64,000 bases of DNA from an uncultured Clostridia bacterium (GTDB taxonomy: Bacteria; Bacillota; Clostridia; Christensenellales; Borkfalkiaceae). The stretch spans positions 1-64,000 of the forward strand of contig CAKQRD010000004.1 in the NCBI GenBank assembly GCA_934271275.1, given 5' to 3'. Position numbers and translations under genes: made by a program. Within the stretch, counting starts at the first letter, position 1. Every line of letters starts with the position of its first letter. Below are positions 7,672 to 16,670 of this stretch, one piece after another. A model generated the notes under the pieces. The model was not told where the DNA came from. It did no database searches and was given only the letters and a program-made list of their open reading frames with translations.

Positions 7672-9178
7672 TTTTACCACCCAAAAGCACCATAATTTCA
7701 CCGAGAACTCTATCAATATCAGCATCCAAACTGGCACGCTTTTCGCGGTAATTATTGATTAAGTCTTGCGGAGCGAGAATTTCTTCTTCTTCGTGCGGAT
7801 AGCCACAAAGGTCGATATTATAATTGTTATCCACAATTTCCTGCAAAGTATATTTCTTTGCTTTGGGCGCGTCGTCAACGATAATTTCTTCACGGTTGTT
7901 CCACCAATCCATAGCAGGCTGGAAGTGTTCCAACTTCATAGGCTTGGTTTTGGAAAAGTTTTTATACCCTTCGGGCATATCAAGGCGATAGAACCACGTT
8001 TCCTTCGTTCCGCCGGTTTTATCAAAGAATAAAATATTCGTGGTAATAGAAGTATACGGCGCAAAAACGCTGTGCGGCATACGAATTACCGTATGGAGAT
8101 TAAATTCCGACAACAGTTTCTTTTTGATTGCGACTTTTGCGTTATCCGTGCCAAACAAAAATCCGTCGGGAAGAATAACCGCCGCCCGCCCGTTATCTTT
8201 CAAACGATACATAATGACGGACATAAACAAATCAGCCGTTTCACTGCTTGCCAAATCGGACGGAAAGTGATTTTTAACGTCCGCCTTTTCATTTCCACCA
8301 TAAGGAGGATTCATAAGGATTACTTCAAACTTATCCTTATCTGTATAATCCAAAACATCTCTAAGAAGTGAATTGTCATGGTAGATTCTTGGCATATTGA
8401 TATCGTGCAACAAAAGATTTGTTACACAAAGCATATACGGAAACTGTTTCTTTTCGATACCGTAAACGGAATTTTCATAGGCTTCTACGTCATCGGTAGA
8501 AGTTTTCTTTTTGTCCAATTCTTTCAGCCAACTGGTTAAAAATCCGCCTGTGCCGCAAGCAAAGTCCGCAACGTGTTCGCCGATTTGCGGATTTATCATT
8601 TTTGCCATAAAATCGGTAACGGCACGTGGAGTGTAAAATTCACCGGAAGCGCCTGCACTTTGCAGTTCACGCAAAATGGTTTCGTAAATTTCTCCGAATG
8701 CGTGGCTTTCGTTGTAATCGCTCAAATCCAATTCATCGATAATGCTGATGACCTGACGGAGTAAAACGCCGTCCTTCATATAGTTGTTCGCATCTTCAAA
8801 GGTAGTTCTTACGATTGCTTTCTTTATCGGGGTATCGGTTGATATTTCGATACCTTTTATAATGACTTCGCCATCTGAATTTTTGACGTCTTTGCCCTTT
8901 AACACGGGGAATAATTTATTATTGACGAAATCAAGGAGCGCGTCGCCGGTTAAACCTTTTCCGCTTTCGTCGTGTGCCCAATTACGCCAGCGGCATTGAT
9001 CGGGAATAATAGATTCATAATTATCTTCGTCCATTTCCCAGTCATTCTCTTTGCTGTCATATACTTTCAAAAACAACATCCAGGCAATCTGTTCTATTCT
9101 TTGCGCGTCGCCGTTGATACCCGCGTCGTTGCGCATAATATCTCTTACTCTTTTGACAAATCCAGATACGTTACTCAT
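7661..9178 (-). CDS. hsdM: Type I restriction-modification DNA methyltransferase subunit HsdM
   Basis: A 505-residue N6-adenine methyltransferase. The N-terminal HsdM helical domain covers residues 1-150. SAM motif I is FACGTGGFL (206-214) and catalytic motif IV is NPPY (290-293). With HsdS it methylates the recognition site; with HsdR added, the complex cuts unmodified DNA. It starts 3 nt after the hsdR stop and overlaps hsdS, as in standard R-M-S operons. No lesions are seen. Confidence 0.95.
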   Translation of the reverse strand: MSNVSGFVKRVRDIMRNDAGINGDAQRIEQIAWMLFLKVYDSKENDWEMDEDNYESIIPDQCRWRNWAHDESGKGLTGDALLDFVNNKLFPVLKGKDVKNSDGEVIIKGIEISTDTPIKKAIVRTTFEDANNYMKDGVLLRQVISIIDELDLSDYNESHAFGEIYETILRELQSAGASGEFYTPRAVTDFMAKMINPQIGEHVADFACGTGGFLTSWLKELDKKKTSTDDVEAYENSVYGIEKKQFPYMLCVTNLLLHDINMPRIYHDNSLLRDVLDYTDKDKFEVILMNPPYGGNEKADVKNHFPSDLASSETADLFMSVIMYRLKDNGRAAVILPDGFLFGTDNAKVAIKKKLLSEFNLHTVIRMPHSVFAPYTSITTNILFFDKTGGTKETWFYRLDMPEGYKNFSKTKPMKLEHFQPAMDWWNNREEIIVDDAPKAKKYTLQEIVDNNYNIDLCGYPHEEEEILAPQDLINNYREKRASLDADIDRVLGEIMVLLGGKNEG

Positions 9179-9181
9179 TTG

Positions 9182-11542
9182 TTATGCTACCGCCTTGTAA
9201 ATTTCTTGTTTTAATAGTCTGACTGCTTCGAGATAACCTTCTTTGCCACCGAAAAGTTGAGCGATTTTTGAAGGTTTGCCGAACTTAGTGAAAGGATCGA
9301 GTTTCAGCACGTCGGTATCTTCGATTTCGTATATACTGCTGTCGGCATACTTATCGAGAAGCGCATTCAAAACTCCTCGTGCCGCTTCGCCGTATTTACC
9401 GAAAACATTGCGTTTTTTAACGTTTTCAGCGCGTTCTTTCCTTGTGAGCGGCTTTTGATTGTAAGCAACGTGGCAAATAAAATCGAAATCATCCACGTCG
9501 GACATATTTTCGTCCGCTTTTACTTGGTCAAGGTCAATGCCTTTTTGCAAGAATAACTCGTAAATTTTTTCTTTCTTTTCTTCCGCGCTCCACGATGAAA
9601 TGAAATCGCTTAACGTTGCAAATTCGCCGAAAATATTTGCTTTTGTGTAGTCGATAATACTTTCCTGTCGCAATAGTTTTCCGTCTACGTCGTAAATGGA
9701 CACGACTTTTTGCAAGACCTGAACTCTGCAACCGCGATTATCGACAACCCATTTATGTTTAGGCGGAACGGGGGGAACATCAACAACAGGACCTTTTGGC
9801 TGTTCTGATTGAGACGGCGGGACAAAATGTTCGTCTTGTTCCACAGGACCGTCCCAATCGGGATCGGCAAACAGTCTTGTAACGCCGCGGAAGTCCATTA
9901 TCATAAAATGCGTCTTTCCGTTCTGCTCTCTGATTCGTGTGCCGCGACCGATAATTTGCTTGAATTCCGTCATAGAGTTAATCATTTCGTCTAAAACGAT
10001 CAACTTTACCATTTTACAGTCGGCGCCGGTCGAAAGCAATTTTGAAGTCGTTGCAATTACGGGATACTTTGCCGAAACAGAGATAAAATAGTCCAGTTTG
10101 CTTTTGCCGTAATCGTCGCTGCCCGTAATACGCACTACATAATCGGGATTTTTTGCAACCATATCGGCATTGCATTTTGTGAGAGCAACGCGCATACGCT
10201 CGGCGGCATCTTCGGTGGCACAGAAAACGATAGTTTTTGCCATACGGTCGGTTGCTTTGAGATAATTCGTAACTTCTCGCGCAACCATATCGATTCTGTC
10301 CTGAATAATAATTTTATAGTCAAAATCACTGTTGTTATAAATACGGTCTTCTATTTCATAGCCGTAAATATCGACTTGTCCTTTTCTCGGTCTCCAACCG
10401 TCGCCAATATCGGATTTGACATTGATAACCTTGAACGGAGCAAGAAATCCATCGGCAATGCCTTCTTTAAGGCTATAAATATAAACAGGCTCGCCAAAAT
10501 AGTCGATATTTGAAATCGACTGTGTTTCTTTCGGCGTGGCGGTCATACCGATTTGTGTGGAAGAAGAAAAGTATTCCAAAATTTTACGCCAGCGGCTATT
10601 CTCTTTTGCCGAGCCGCGATGGCACTCATCAACGATAATCAAATCGAAGAAGTCTTTATCAAAAAGTTTGCTGTACCTTGCAAGCACTTCTTCGTCGCTT
10701 TCGTCATCATCTTCTTTTTTGTTGCCTGCAAGTTGCTGATACAGCGAAAAATAGACCTGATACGATGCAATTGTCGTGCGGTCGTCCTTTACAAAATTGA
10801 TTTTATGTATTACTTTTTCCAACGGTTTGAAATCGCCGCCGATTGTCTGATCGATTAGATTGTTTCTATCGGCAAGATAAAGGATTTTTTGTTTCGCGCC
10901 CGTTTGCAAAAGACGATATACAATCTGAAAAGCGGTGTAAGTTTTGCCTGTGCCGGTAGCCATAACGAGCAACAGACGATTTTTGCCTTTTGCGATTGCG
11001 TCCAACGTGCGGTTTACGGCGTTTCTTTGGTAATATCTCGGAGGATATGTCGTCTGACTTGTATAGAACGGTTGATTGATAAAGGACAATTCCATCTTTG
11101 ACAATCCGCTACCGTCGTTTATTTCGGCATTGTATCTTGCGTATAATTCATCGGGAGTAGGAAATTCGTCAAGAGAAATTTCTCTTTCAACGCCGGTTAA
11201 AAAATCAAATTCCTGAAAACCGTCGCCGTTGGAACTGTAAGCAAATTTTACGTCGAGCATTTCAGCATATACTTTTGCCTGTTGCATACCGAAAGAAACG
11301 CTGTGTTTATTATCTTTTGCTTCCACCACGGCAAGCGGATTTGCACTATTAAGATACAAAATGTAATCGGCTTTTTTCGGCGCTTCTCTGGATGCGATAT
11401 TACCTTTCAGATTGATTCGTCCGTCGGTAATTTTCGTTTCCATCGTAATTTTGCCGTCCCAACCTTTTGCCTTTATCGCCGGTGTGATGAAGTTTAATTT
11501 TATATCTTCTTCGGTCATTTGCTTTTTATCTAAAATGCTCAT
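9182..11542 (-). CDS. hsdR: Type I restriction endonuclease subunit HsdR
   Basis: A 786-residue translocase/nuclease. The N-terminal PD-(D/E)xK nuclease has Asp59, Glu74 and Lys76 (AVVEAK). The SF2 helicase core has Walker A ATGTGKT (195-201), DECH box (305-308), TATPKET and the motif VI region QIIGRGTR. An EcoEI-like C-terminal domain binds HsdM/S. The length fits the shorter EcoEI-type R subunits. The start at 11542 has a perfect TAAGGAGGAG site. It is third from the end of the KilA-N/XRE/SEFIR/R/M/S gene run. Confidence 0.93.
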   Translation of the reverse strand: MSILDKKQMTEEDIKLNFITPAIKAKGWDGKITMETKITDGRINLKGNIASREAPKKADYILYLNSANPLAVVEAKDNKHSVSFGMQQAKVYAEMLDVKFAYSSNGDGFQEFDFLTGVEREISLDEFPTPDELYARYNAEINDGSGLSKMELSFINQPFYTSQTTYPPRYYQRNAVNRTLDAIAKGKNRLLLVMATGTGKTYTAFQIVYRLLQTGAKQKILYLADRNNLIDQTIGGDFKPLEKVIHKINFVKDDRTTIASYQVYFSLYQQLAGNKKEDDDESDEEVLARYSKLFDKDFFDLIIVDECHRGSAKENSRWRKILEYFSSSTQIGMTATPKETQSISNIDYFGEPVYIYSLKEGIADGFLAPFKVINVKSDIGDGWRPRKGQVDIYGYEIEDRIYNNSDFDYKIIIQDRIDMVAREVTNYLKATDRMAKTIVFCATEDAAERMRVALTKCNADMVAKNPDYVVRITGSDDYGKSKLDYFISVSAKYPVIATTSKLLSTGADCKMVKLIVLDEMINSMTEFKQIIGRGTRIREQNGKTHFMIMDFRGVTRLFADPDWDGPVEQDEHFVPPSQSEQPKGPVVDVPPVPPKHKWVVDNRGCRVQVLQKVVSIYDVDGKLLRQESIIDYTKANIFGEFATLSDFISSWSAEEKKEKIYELFLQKGIDLDQVKADENMSDVDDFDFICHVAYNQKPLTRKERAENVKKRNVFGKYGEAARGVLNALLDKYADSSIYEIEDTDVLKLDPFTKFGKPSKIAQLFGGKEGYLEAVRLLKQEIYKAVA

Positions 11543-11565
11543 TTACTCCTCCTTAAATCGTTATG

Positions 11566-11590
11566 TTCCGATAATCTTTTATTATCGGAA
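11566..11590. other. Hairpin in the SEFIR-hsdR spacer
   Basis: TTCCGATAAT (11566-11575) and ATTATCGGAA (11581-11590) form a perfect 10-bp stem with a CTTTT loop, within the 99-nt gap between the SEFIR gene and hsdR. There is no following T-run on the minus strand, so it is more likely an mRNA processing or stability element than a terminator. Confidence 0.4.
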
Positions 11591-11641
11591 GATTGTGAGT
11601 AAAAAATTATCGTCTCATAAATTTTCAAATTGAAAATTTTG

Positions 11642-12613
11642 TTAAGATTTTACGCGTTCCATTAAGTTCTTGAATATATACTCTCCCAACTGAGATCCGT
11701 TTTTTACAGGGGGTTGCGAATATATCATAGAAGCATTTAATTCCAGCGTTTTGCCTGAACGATTAACTGTTGCCCCGAAATTAAAACTATTGTAACCACT
11801 TTGCATATAACTCTCATTAAAAAGCCCGAATATACCTTTTCCAAAGCCGCCATCGCTATTGTCGCTCAACCAAAACCTTACAGATCCTGTGTTCTCGTTA
11901 AAACTTACTTTATATGTAACAACACGATACTGATTTTCAGCCTTGACAAAGCGACCGTTTATAAATTGAGCGCTATTAGAAGGCACGGTATCTGTTTTTA
12001 TTTCTCTTTTGTATTGAAATGCGGGATATTGTTTTTGCGTTAAATTCAACAAAGACAAGACGCGTTTATCTGTTTCTTCAAATTCATCATTTAAAAACTT
12101 TTCTTCGGCATTCGGATCGTTAATTCTTAAATCAGGGATAAGGTCAAAATCATCCGCTTTCATTGGATTATCAGACACATTTGCCGCTTCATAGGTCGTT
12201 TTGTCGTTTAATCTTTTTGCCAGTTCATTTAAATTGACGTTATAATTACCAACCGTAAAGTCTATGTAGGGAACGGATTCTAAATAGGCAGGAGTTTTCG
12301 TTTTTTCCTTTAAAACAGGAATTATACTTTTGTCATCTTTAAAAAATCGAGAATATAAGAGTTTTGTTTCTTTTCCAACTCCGCCAATACGATTGTCTGC
12401 CCTAGAAGTATAGTCAGGTGTGATAATCACAATAACTTTGTCGCTTTTTGTGATACCATCAACGATCATAGTATCCAATTCTCCATCACCGCGAATTGTA
12501 TCACAAGTAGCCTCAAAACCATATTTTGAACGCAAATCGTTTGTTAGCCGTGCCACCCACTTTTTATGTTCTTCATTATCCCACGAATACGAAACAAATA
12601 TTTTTTTAGCCAT
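11642..12613 (-). CDS. SEFIR/TIR-domain protein in the restriction operon
   Basis: A 323-residue protein. Residues 1-150 are a SEFIR domain: KKIFVSYSWDNEEHKKWVAR, LRSKYGFEATCD, DKVIVIITPDYTSRADNRIG and GGVGKET, all in the usual order. Bacterial SEFIR/TIR domains bind or hydrolyse nucleotides such as NAD and often act as defence effectors. The C-terminal 130 residues are beta-rich (VSFNENTGSVRFWLSDN, GKTLELNASMIY) and unrecognised, perhaps a sensor. The gene is 11 nt after the XRE gene and 99 nt before hsdR, in the same direction, which suggests co-expression with the restriction system. Confidence 0.8.
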   Translation of the reverse strand: MAKKIFVSYSWDNEEHKKWVARLTNDLRSKYGFEATCDTIRGDGELDTMIVDGITKSDKVIVIITPDYTSRADNRIGGVGKETKLLYSRFFKDDKSIIPVLKEKTKTPAYLESVPYIDFTVGNYNVNLNELAKRLNDKTTYEAANVSDNPMKADDFDLIPDLRINDPNAEEKFLNDEFEETDKRVLSLLNLTQKQYPAFQYKREIKTDTVPSNSAQFINGRFVKAENQYRVVTYKVSFNENTGSVRFWLSDNSDGGFGKGIFGLFNESYMQSGYNSFNFGATVNRSGKTLELNASMIYSQPPVKNGSQLGEYIFKNLMERVKS

Positions 12614-12624
12614 TATTTTCTTCC

Positions 12625-12816
12625 TTAGTCATCAAACGTAATTCCTTTACTTTCACAAAAGGCGTAAAATTTGCCCTGAGAAACGATTTGCGGTTCGCGG
12701 TTGTCCTTTTCCCAACGACAGATTGTTGCATAAGATACGCCGAGTTCCTTTGCCAATGCATCCTGCGTTAAAAGAAGTTTCATCCTTGCATATTTTACTT
12801 TTTCAGAGAATTTCAT
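12625..12816 (-). CDS. Small XRE-family regulator
   Basis: 63 residues from the ATG at 12816, preferred over 12828 because GAGGTG lies upstream of it. It is a minimal HTH_XRE: KLLLTQDALAKELGVSYATI, then CRWEKDNREPQ. Such proteins often control restriction operons (C proteins) so that methylase accumulates first. It sits between the KilA-N and SEFIR genes, overlapping neither from this start, and probably regulates the operon. Confidence 0.75.
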   Translation of the reverse strand: MKFSEKVKYARMKLLLTQDALAKELGVSYATICRWEKDNREPQIVSQGKFYAFCESKGITFDD

Positions 12817-12824
12817 GGTACACC

Positions 12825-13649
12825 TCATTGTTCGTCTGCACCGTCGGATAGTTTGGGTGTTTCTTCCGCCAAAACCTTCATTTGACGAATAGCCGCTTTA
12901 TTCAGTTCGATAAGTCGTTCCGGTTGACTTAATCCGCGTTCAATTAGGTAAGCATTTAGGTTTTCAAGGTTAGAAAGACATACAAGTTGCGACACTTCGG
13001 CATAATCGCGAATATTTCCTTTTTTATCGGGGTTTTTATCTCTCCATTCACGCGCGGTCATACCAAATAAGGCAACATTCAGAACGTCGGCTTCGTTTGC
13101 ATAAACGAAAGACGCTTGCTCTTTTGAAATTTCAAGCGGAATAATGATATTATCCTTAATTGCATCGGTATGGATACGGTAGTTTATCTTCGCCAGTTCG
13201 CGTTTAACCGTCCAGCCAAGTTGCTTTTGCTCGTCCGCTTTGAGTCTCTGGAATTCTTTGATAATATATAAATTGATTTCGGGCGAAATCCAAGATGCAA
13301 ATTGTAAGGCAATATCTTTGTGCGCGTATGTACCGCTGTTATATTTTCCCGCTTTTGAAATGATACCGATAGCATTTACGCCATCTATCCATTTTTTAGG
13401 GGATAGTGTAAAATAATTGTGTCCGGCTTCATTTTTAAACTGGTCGAATTCGACCACATTAAAATTCGGATTATTTAATTTTTCCCACAAACCAATAAAC
13501 TCTATCGTATCCTTGCGCCTCAACCAATTTTTAACGACGTCGGCGGGGGCTTCGGAATTTTTATATCGCGCAATATCGGTTAAAGAGAAATAATCGTTTT
13601 TATTGATATGTATTTCCTGATCCAATACGGTAATTTCTTTGCTTTTCAT
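12825..13649 (-). CDS. KilA-N domain protein
   Basis: A 274-residue protein with an N-terminal KilA-N domain (NDYFSLTDIARYKNSEAPAD, VVKNWLRRKDTIEFIGLWE, GTYAHKDIALQFASWISPE, FQRLKADE), a DNA-binding fold common in phages and mobile elements. The C-terminal half is predicted helical with no named domain. It is the first gene of the run that ends in hsdS. A KilA-N gene next to type I R-M genes is frequent in mobile islands; its role is unknown. Confidence 0.75.
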   Translation of the reverse strand: MKSKEITVLDQEIHINKNDYFSLTDIARYKNSEAPADVVKNWLRRKDTIEFIGLWEKLNNPNFNVVEFDQFKNEAGHNYFTLSPKKWIDGVNAIGIISKAGKYNSGTYAHKDIALQFASWISPEINLYIIKEFQRLKADEQKQLGWTVKRELAKINYRIHTDAIKDNIIIPLEISKEQASFVYANEADVLNVALFGMTAREWRDKNPDKKGNIRDYAEVSQLVCLSNLENLNAYLIERGLSQPERLIELNKAAIRQMKVLAEETPKLSDGADEQ

Positions 13650-13680
13650 TCGTTTGCGACCTTTTGATAATTTTTATTTT

Positions 13681-13709
13681 ATTATAACATATTTTGACAA
13701 CAAAATCAA
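13681..13709 (-). promoter_or_regulatory. Promoter of the KilA-N...hsdS operon
   Basis: Minus strand -35 TTGATT (13704-13709) and -10 TATAAT (13681-13686) with a 17-bp spacer, about 32 bp upstream of the KilA-N start. The TAC promoter has the same -35 sequence and spacing. Confidence 0.6.
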
Positions 13710-14127
13710 GCTCAAAGTATGCGTGAGCATAGTGATTCTTCTAAAAATAAATAAAGAGCCCGCTTTCGGACTCTTTACATTATGAACTCGCTGTTTCTTT
13801 TTTTATTTTTTAGTTTTCCCCAAGATTAAATATCTTATGTTATTTGCTAAACGCAAATAACAGCCGTTCGTTGAAATAGGGCGTGAAAAAGTCCTTGCAA
13901 GCAAACTTTTTCTCTTATATTATAAAAACGGGGAAGCGGGCGAAGAAAAATTTTTCTTCGCCCGCTTCCCTGTTTGCGCTTTATAAGTAAATATGCAAGC
14001 ACTTTTATGCAATCAAACGGCAAGGGCGCGGACTTTGCGCCGCTGCTCTTTCCGTCTTATCGCCGTCGTTACAAGTCGTTATTCGCCATCGTTTCGCCGT
14101 CGCCGCCGATTTATCGTCGGCAACAAA
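13710..14127. other. Gene-free boundary between the defence island and the chromosome
   Basis: No gene seen. It holds two hairpins: an imperfect stem AAAGAG...CTCTTT at 13753-13776, and a perfect 40-bp palindrome at 13931-13970. The rest is AT-rich. GC content and codon style shift here from the AT-rich island to the GC-richer chromosome, so the island's right end is probably in this stretch. I found no direct repeat marking it. Confidence 0.45.
13931..13970. terminator. Perfect 40-bp palindromic terminator
   Basis: GGGAAGCGGGCGAAGAAAAA (13931-13950) is followed directly by its exact reverse complement (13951-13970). It ends the hsp20 transcript on the minus strand and could act in both directions. 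Confidence 0.7.
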
Positions 14128-14556
14128 TTATTCGATGTTTATAACGCCGCTCTTAACTTCTTTTTCTTCCTTCTTCGGAACGAAAATATTAAGCGTACCG
14201 TTTTCGTACTTCGCTTTAACGTCCTCTTCCTTTACCTCGTCGCCGACGTAGTAGCTGCGCGAGCAGGAATAACTTCTTTCTTTTCTGACGTAGTTCTTCT
14301 TGTCCTCGTAGTTTTCGCGGCGTTTGGCTTCTACGGTAAGATACCCGTTTTCAAGCGTTACCGAAACGTCTTTCTTGTCGTACCCCGGAACGTCTATCGC
14401 GAAATCGTAACCCGCTTCGCTCTCCTTTATATCCGTTTTCATATCGCCGTGTTTTGCTTCGGTAAAAATCGGTTTGAAGAAAATTTCAAACGGATCGTTC
14501 CATTCCGCAACTCTGCCGTTCTCGTTACCGTTTCTCTTTTCCATATAGTTTTTCAT
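14128..14556 (-). CDS. hsp20: Small heat-shock protein Hsp20 (alpha-crystallin family)
   Basis: 142 residues from ATG 14556 (GGAGG site 10 nt upstream). The alpha-crystallin domain covers about 40-135: DFAIDVPGYDKKDVSVTLEN, GYLTVEAKRRENYEDKKNYV, then SYYVGDEVKEEDVKAKYENG and TLNIFVPK. These are ATP-independent holdase chaperones that bind unfolding proteins during heat stress. The CIRCE operator upstream indicates HrcA repression released by heat. Confidence 0.93.
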   Translation of the reverse strand: MKNYMEKRNGNENGRVAEWNDPFEIFFKPIFTEAKHGDMKTDIKESEAGYDFAIDVPGYDKKDVSVTLENGYLTVEAKRRENYEDKKNYVRKERSYSCSRSYYVGDEVKEEDVKAKYENGTLNIFVPKKEEKEVKSGVINIE

Positions 14557-14619
14557 AATCAATTTACCTCCGATGATTTTTTTCGTTTTTTATTTTTTAG
14601 CAATCGCGTGCTTTATTTG

Positions 14620-14646
14620 TTAGCACTCTCTTTTCCCGATTGCTAA
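14620..14646 (-). promoter_or_regulatory. CIRCE element (HrcA operator) of hsp20
   Basis: TTAGCACTC-N9-GATTGCTAA (14620-14646) matches the CIRCE consensus TTAGCACTC-N9-GAGTGCTAA with one mismatch. A second TTAGCAATC at 14597-14605 is a perfect inverted partner of the right arm. CIRCE on a small Hsp gene is less usual than on groES or hrcA-dnaK. Confidence 0.85.
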
Positions 14647-14724
14647 TTATAATTATACTCGATAAAGAAACTTTGTCAAGGGTTTTATGTAAATTTTTGA
14701 AAAAAGTTTTAAAATTTTTTTAAA

Positions 14725-14750
14725 GAAAAAGCGCGGAATTTTTACCGCGC
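14725..14750 (-). terminator. Terminator of the ATP-grasp gene
   Basis: GCGCGG (14731-14736) pairs with CCGCGC (14745-14750), with an AT-rich loop. A run of T on the minus strand follows. Confidence 0.65.
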
Positions 14751-14843
14751 CGTTTTTGACTTCCCTTTCACTTTCTTTTCATTTCTTTTTCAGAGGGAAA
14801 AGCTTGATTTTTATCTGCGAAAAGCCGGAGAGGTTTTCGTAGT

Positions 14844-15914
14844 TTACGCCTTCTCCGCTTCCGTTTTAACCGTTTTTACTATATATTCCGCGTAAAGCCT
14901 TGCGACGTTCACGCCCGTAACCTTTTCTATTTCGCCGAAAAACGCGTTGGAATTAACCTCGCAGATTATGGGCTTGCCGTTCTTATCAAACAACAAATCC
15001 ACGCCGCAATAGTCGGCTTTCAAGTATCGCGCCGCGCGCTCCGCAAGCGTTATAAATTCGGAGTTTTCGTTATTTTCGCATGCCCCTGTCGTGCTATCCA
15101 CGCCCTTTGCTCCCGTCACGCTCTCTGCTCTCGTCGCTCCTGCAAAATCGACCTTTATACCCCTGCCGCCGAGCGCGATATTCGAGCGAAAATCGTTCTC
15201 GTTTATCCGAAGCATCGCCGCCGCCGCCTTACCCCCGACGACTATAACCCGCATATCCGTGCCGCGCCGCGCCCCTTCGTATTTCTGCAAAAGGTGCGGA
15301 ACGGTTTTCAGCTTCTCCTGAATTGTTTCAAGTTCCGCGCGGTTTTCAGCTTTATAAACGCCCTTTCCCATAGAACCGTAGCTTTCTTTGATTATCATAG
15401 GGTACGAAAGCTCTTTTTCCGCGACCTCGAAAAACTCTTCGGGAGTTTTCAGATTTTGCGAATAGCAAAGCGGCGCGAAAATAGTTTTCGGAACGGGAAA
15501 ACCGCCCGCCGCAAGCTCTATATACGTATCGCCCTTATCGTCGCAAAGGCGTATGGTTTCGTGCAAATCGAAAACGCGTTTCCCCGCTTTTTCCAAAAGT
15601 GAAGAAACGTATTTGTCTTTATCGAAATAAACGAAAAAATCCGCGTGCGAAAAGCTTTCGTCAAGCCGCATGCCTCTTTCTCCTCGTTCCGCTCCGCTTT
15701 CGGCTTTTCCTGTACCCTTGCTTTTCCCCTCGTCGGCACGCGCACCTGCGCCCGTACTTGAGTTCGTGCCTGCGCCCGCGCAAACCCGAGCGTATCCGTC
15801 CGCAACGATTTCCGCCGACGCGCCGAGCCTTTCAAGCTCCTTTTTAAGCCGTTCCGCCTGTTTCACGCTCTGCTCCGGAACTCTATACGGATTTATTATT
15901 ATAATTCCTTTCAT
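14844..15914 (-). CDS. RimK/LysX-like ATP-grasp ligase with low-complexity inserts
   Basis: A 356-residue ATP-grasp enzyme. After an N-terminal pre-ATP-grasp domain, MIIKESYGSMGKGVYKAEN carries the ATP-binding Lys and glycine loop, LLQKYEGARRGTDMRVIVVG the second strand pair, and CGVDLLFDKNGKPIICEVNS the Mg2+-binding Glu and Asn. Relatives (RimK, LysX, glutamate ligases) join amino acids by an acyl-phosphate; the substrate here is unknown. Two Gly/Ala/Ser/Thr-rich inserts, near residues 45-80 and 260-285, interrupt the fold in surface positions. Confidence 0.82.
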   Translation of the reverse strand: MKGIIIINPYRVPEQSVKQAERLKKELERLGASAEIVADGYARVCAGAGTNSSTGAGARADEGKSKGTGKAESGAERGERGMRLDESFSHADFFVYFDKDKYVSSLLEKAGKRVFDLHETIRLCDDKGDTYIELAAGGFPVPKTIFAPLCYSQNLKTPEEFFEVAEKELSYPMIIKESYGSMGKGVYKAENRAELETIQEKLKTVPHLLQKYEGARRGTDMRVIVVGGKAAAAMLRINENDFRSNIALGGRGIKVDFAGATRAESVTGAKGVDSTTGACENNENSEFITLAERAARYLKADYCGVDLLFDKNGKPIICEVNSNAFFGEIEKVTGVNVARLYAEYIVKTVKTEAEKA

Positions 15915-16035
15915 TTATTACAGTTCCTTGTCCTTCGTTTGCACTTTTCCTTCCGTCTGACTCTTACGTCCGTGCGACTTTTCGCCCGTCACGCATTTCC
16001 GCCCGCTTAACTTTTTTCGTCCGCTTCGTCCGTTT

Positions 16036-16488
16036 TCAGCTTTCGCGAACCGCTTTAAGCGTTAAGAACACGAACACGAGCGGAAACAGAAAATACGCGC
16101 ACAAAACGCACGCCGCCACACCGAAAACTACGCCTAACGCGAACAGCAGATAGGTGACGAACGCATAAGGCAGCAGAGCGACGCATTTCGTCACCGCGTC
16201 CGCGACCAGCAGTTTTTGCGGATATTCGCCCGTTTTCGAGGCTTTTATAAACCTTATTCCGCACACGAGCCAGAACACCGAAAAACCCGCCATAGCCGCG
16301 AAAGTTATGAACACGAGCGGCAAAATTACTATTATAAAAAAGACGTAGCCAAGCCCCTCCTGCCATGTTTCCGCTTCTTTCGAGAGCGCGCCCGAAAACG
16401 CCGCGACCAAAAATCCGACCACAAGCGCAAACGTACACGCCGCAAGTATTATATCAAGTATTCCCGTTCTTTTCAGTTTATTTTCCAT
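16036..16488 (-). CDS. Small four-helix membrane protein
   Basis: A 150-residue protein with about four hydrophobic segments (IILAACTFALVVGFLVAAF, YVFFIIVILPLVFITFAAM, LLPYAFVTYLLFALGVVFG, VLCAYFLFPLVFVFLTL) and a basic N-terminus. No family recognised. It stands alone between the ATP-grasp gene and the EamA transporter, both on the same strand. Confidence 0.65.
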   Translation of the reverse strand: MENKLKRTGILDIILAACTFALVVGFLVAAFSGALSKEAETWQEGLGYVFFIIVILPLVFITFAAMAGFSVFWLVCGIRFIKASKTGEYPQKLLVADAVTKCVALLPYAFVTYLLFALGVVFGVAACVLCAYFLFPLVFVFLTLKAVRES

Positions 16489-16670
16489 AATCGCCTTACC
16501 CCTTTTATCGTCTATTTTATATAAAAAACCGATTTTTTAATCGCTTTTCTCTATTTTTTGCATTTTATTTATAAATTTTACCGTCGCCAATTAGCCGTGC
16601 CGATAGACAGTCTTTTCTTTCGGCGGTTATCGCACGACCGCGCCAACTTCAAGTATAGCAAATATGGCGA

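Noticed and set aside
13993..14646. Long plus-strand open frame (217 codons) over hsp20
   Set aside because: It is antisense to a clear Hsp20 gene, is Phe/Arg-rich as expected for a shadow frame, and has no ribosome-binding site.
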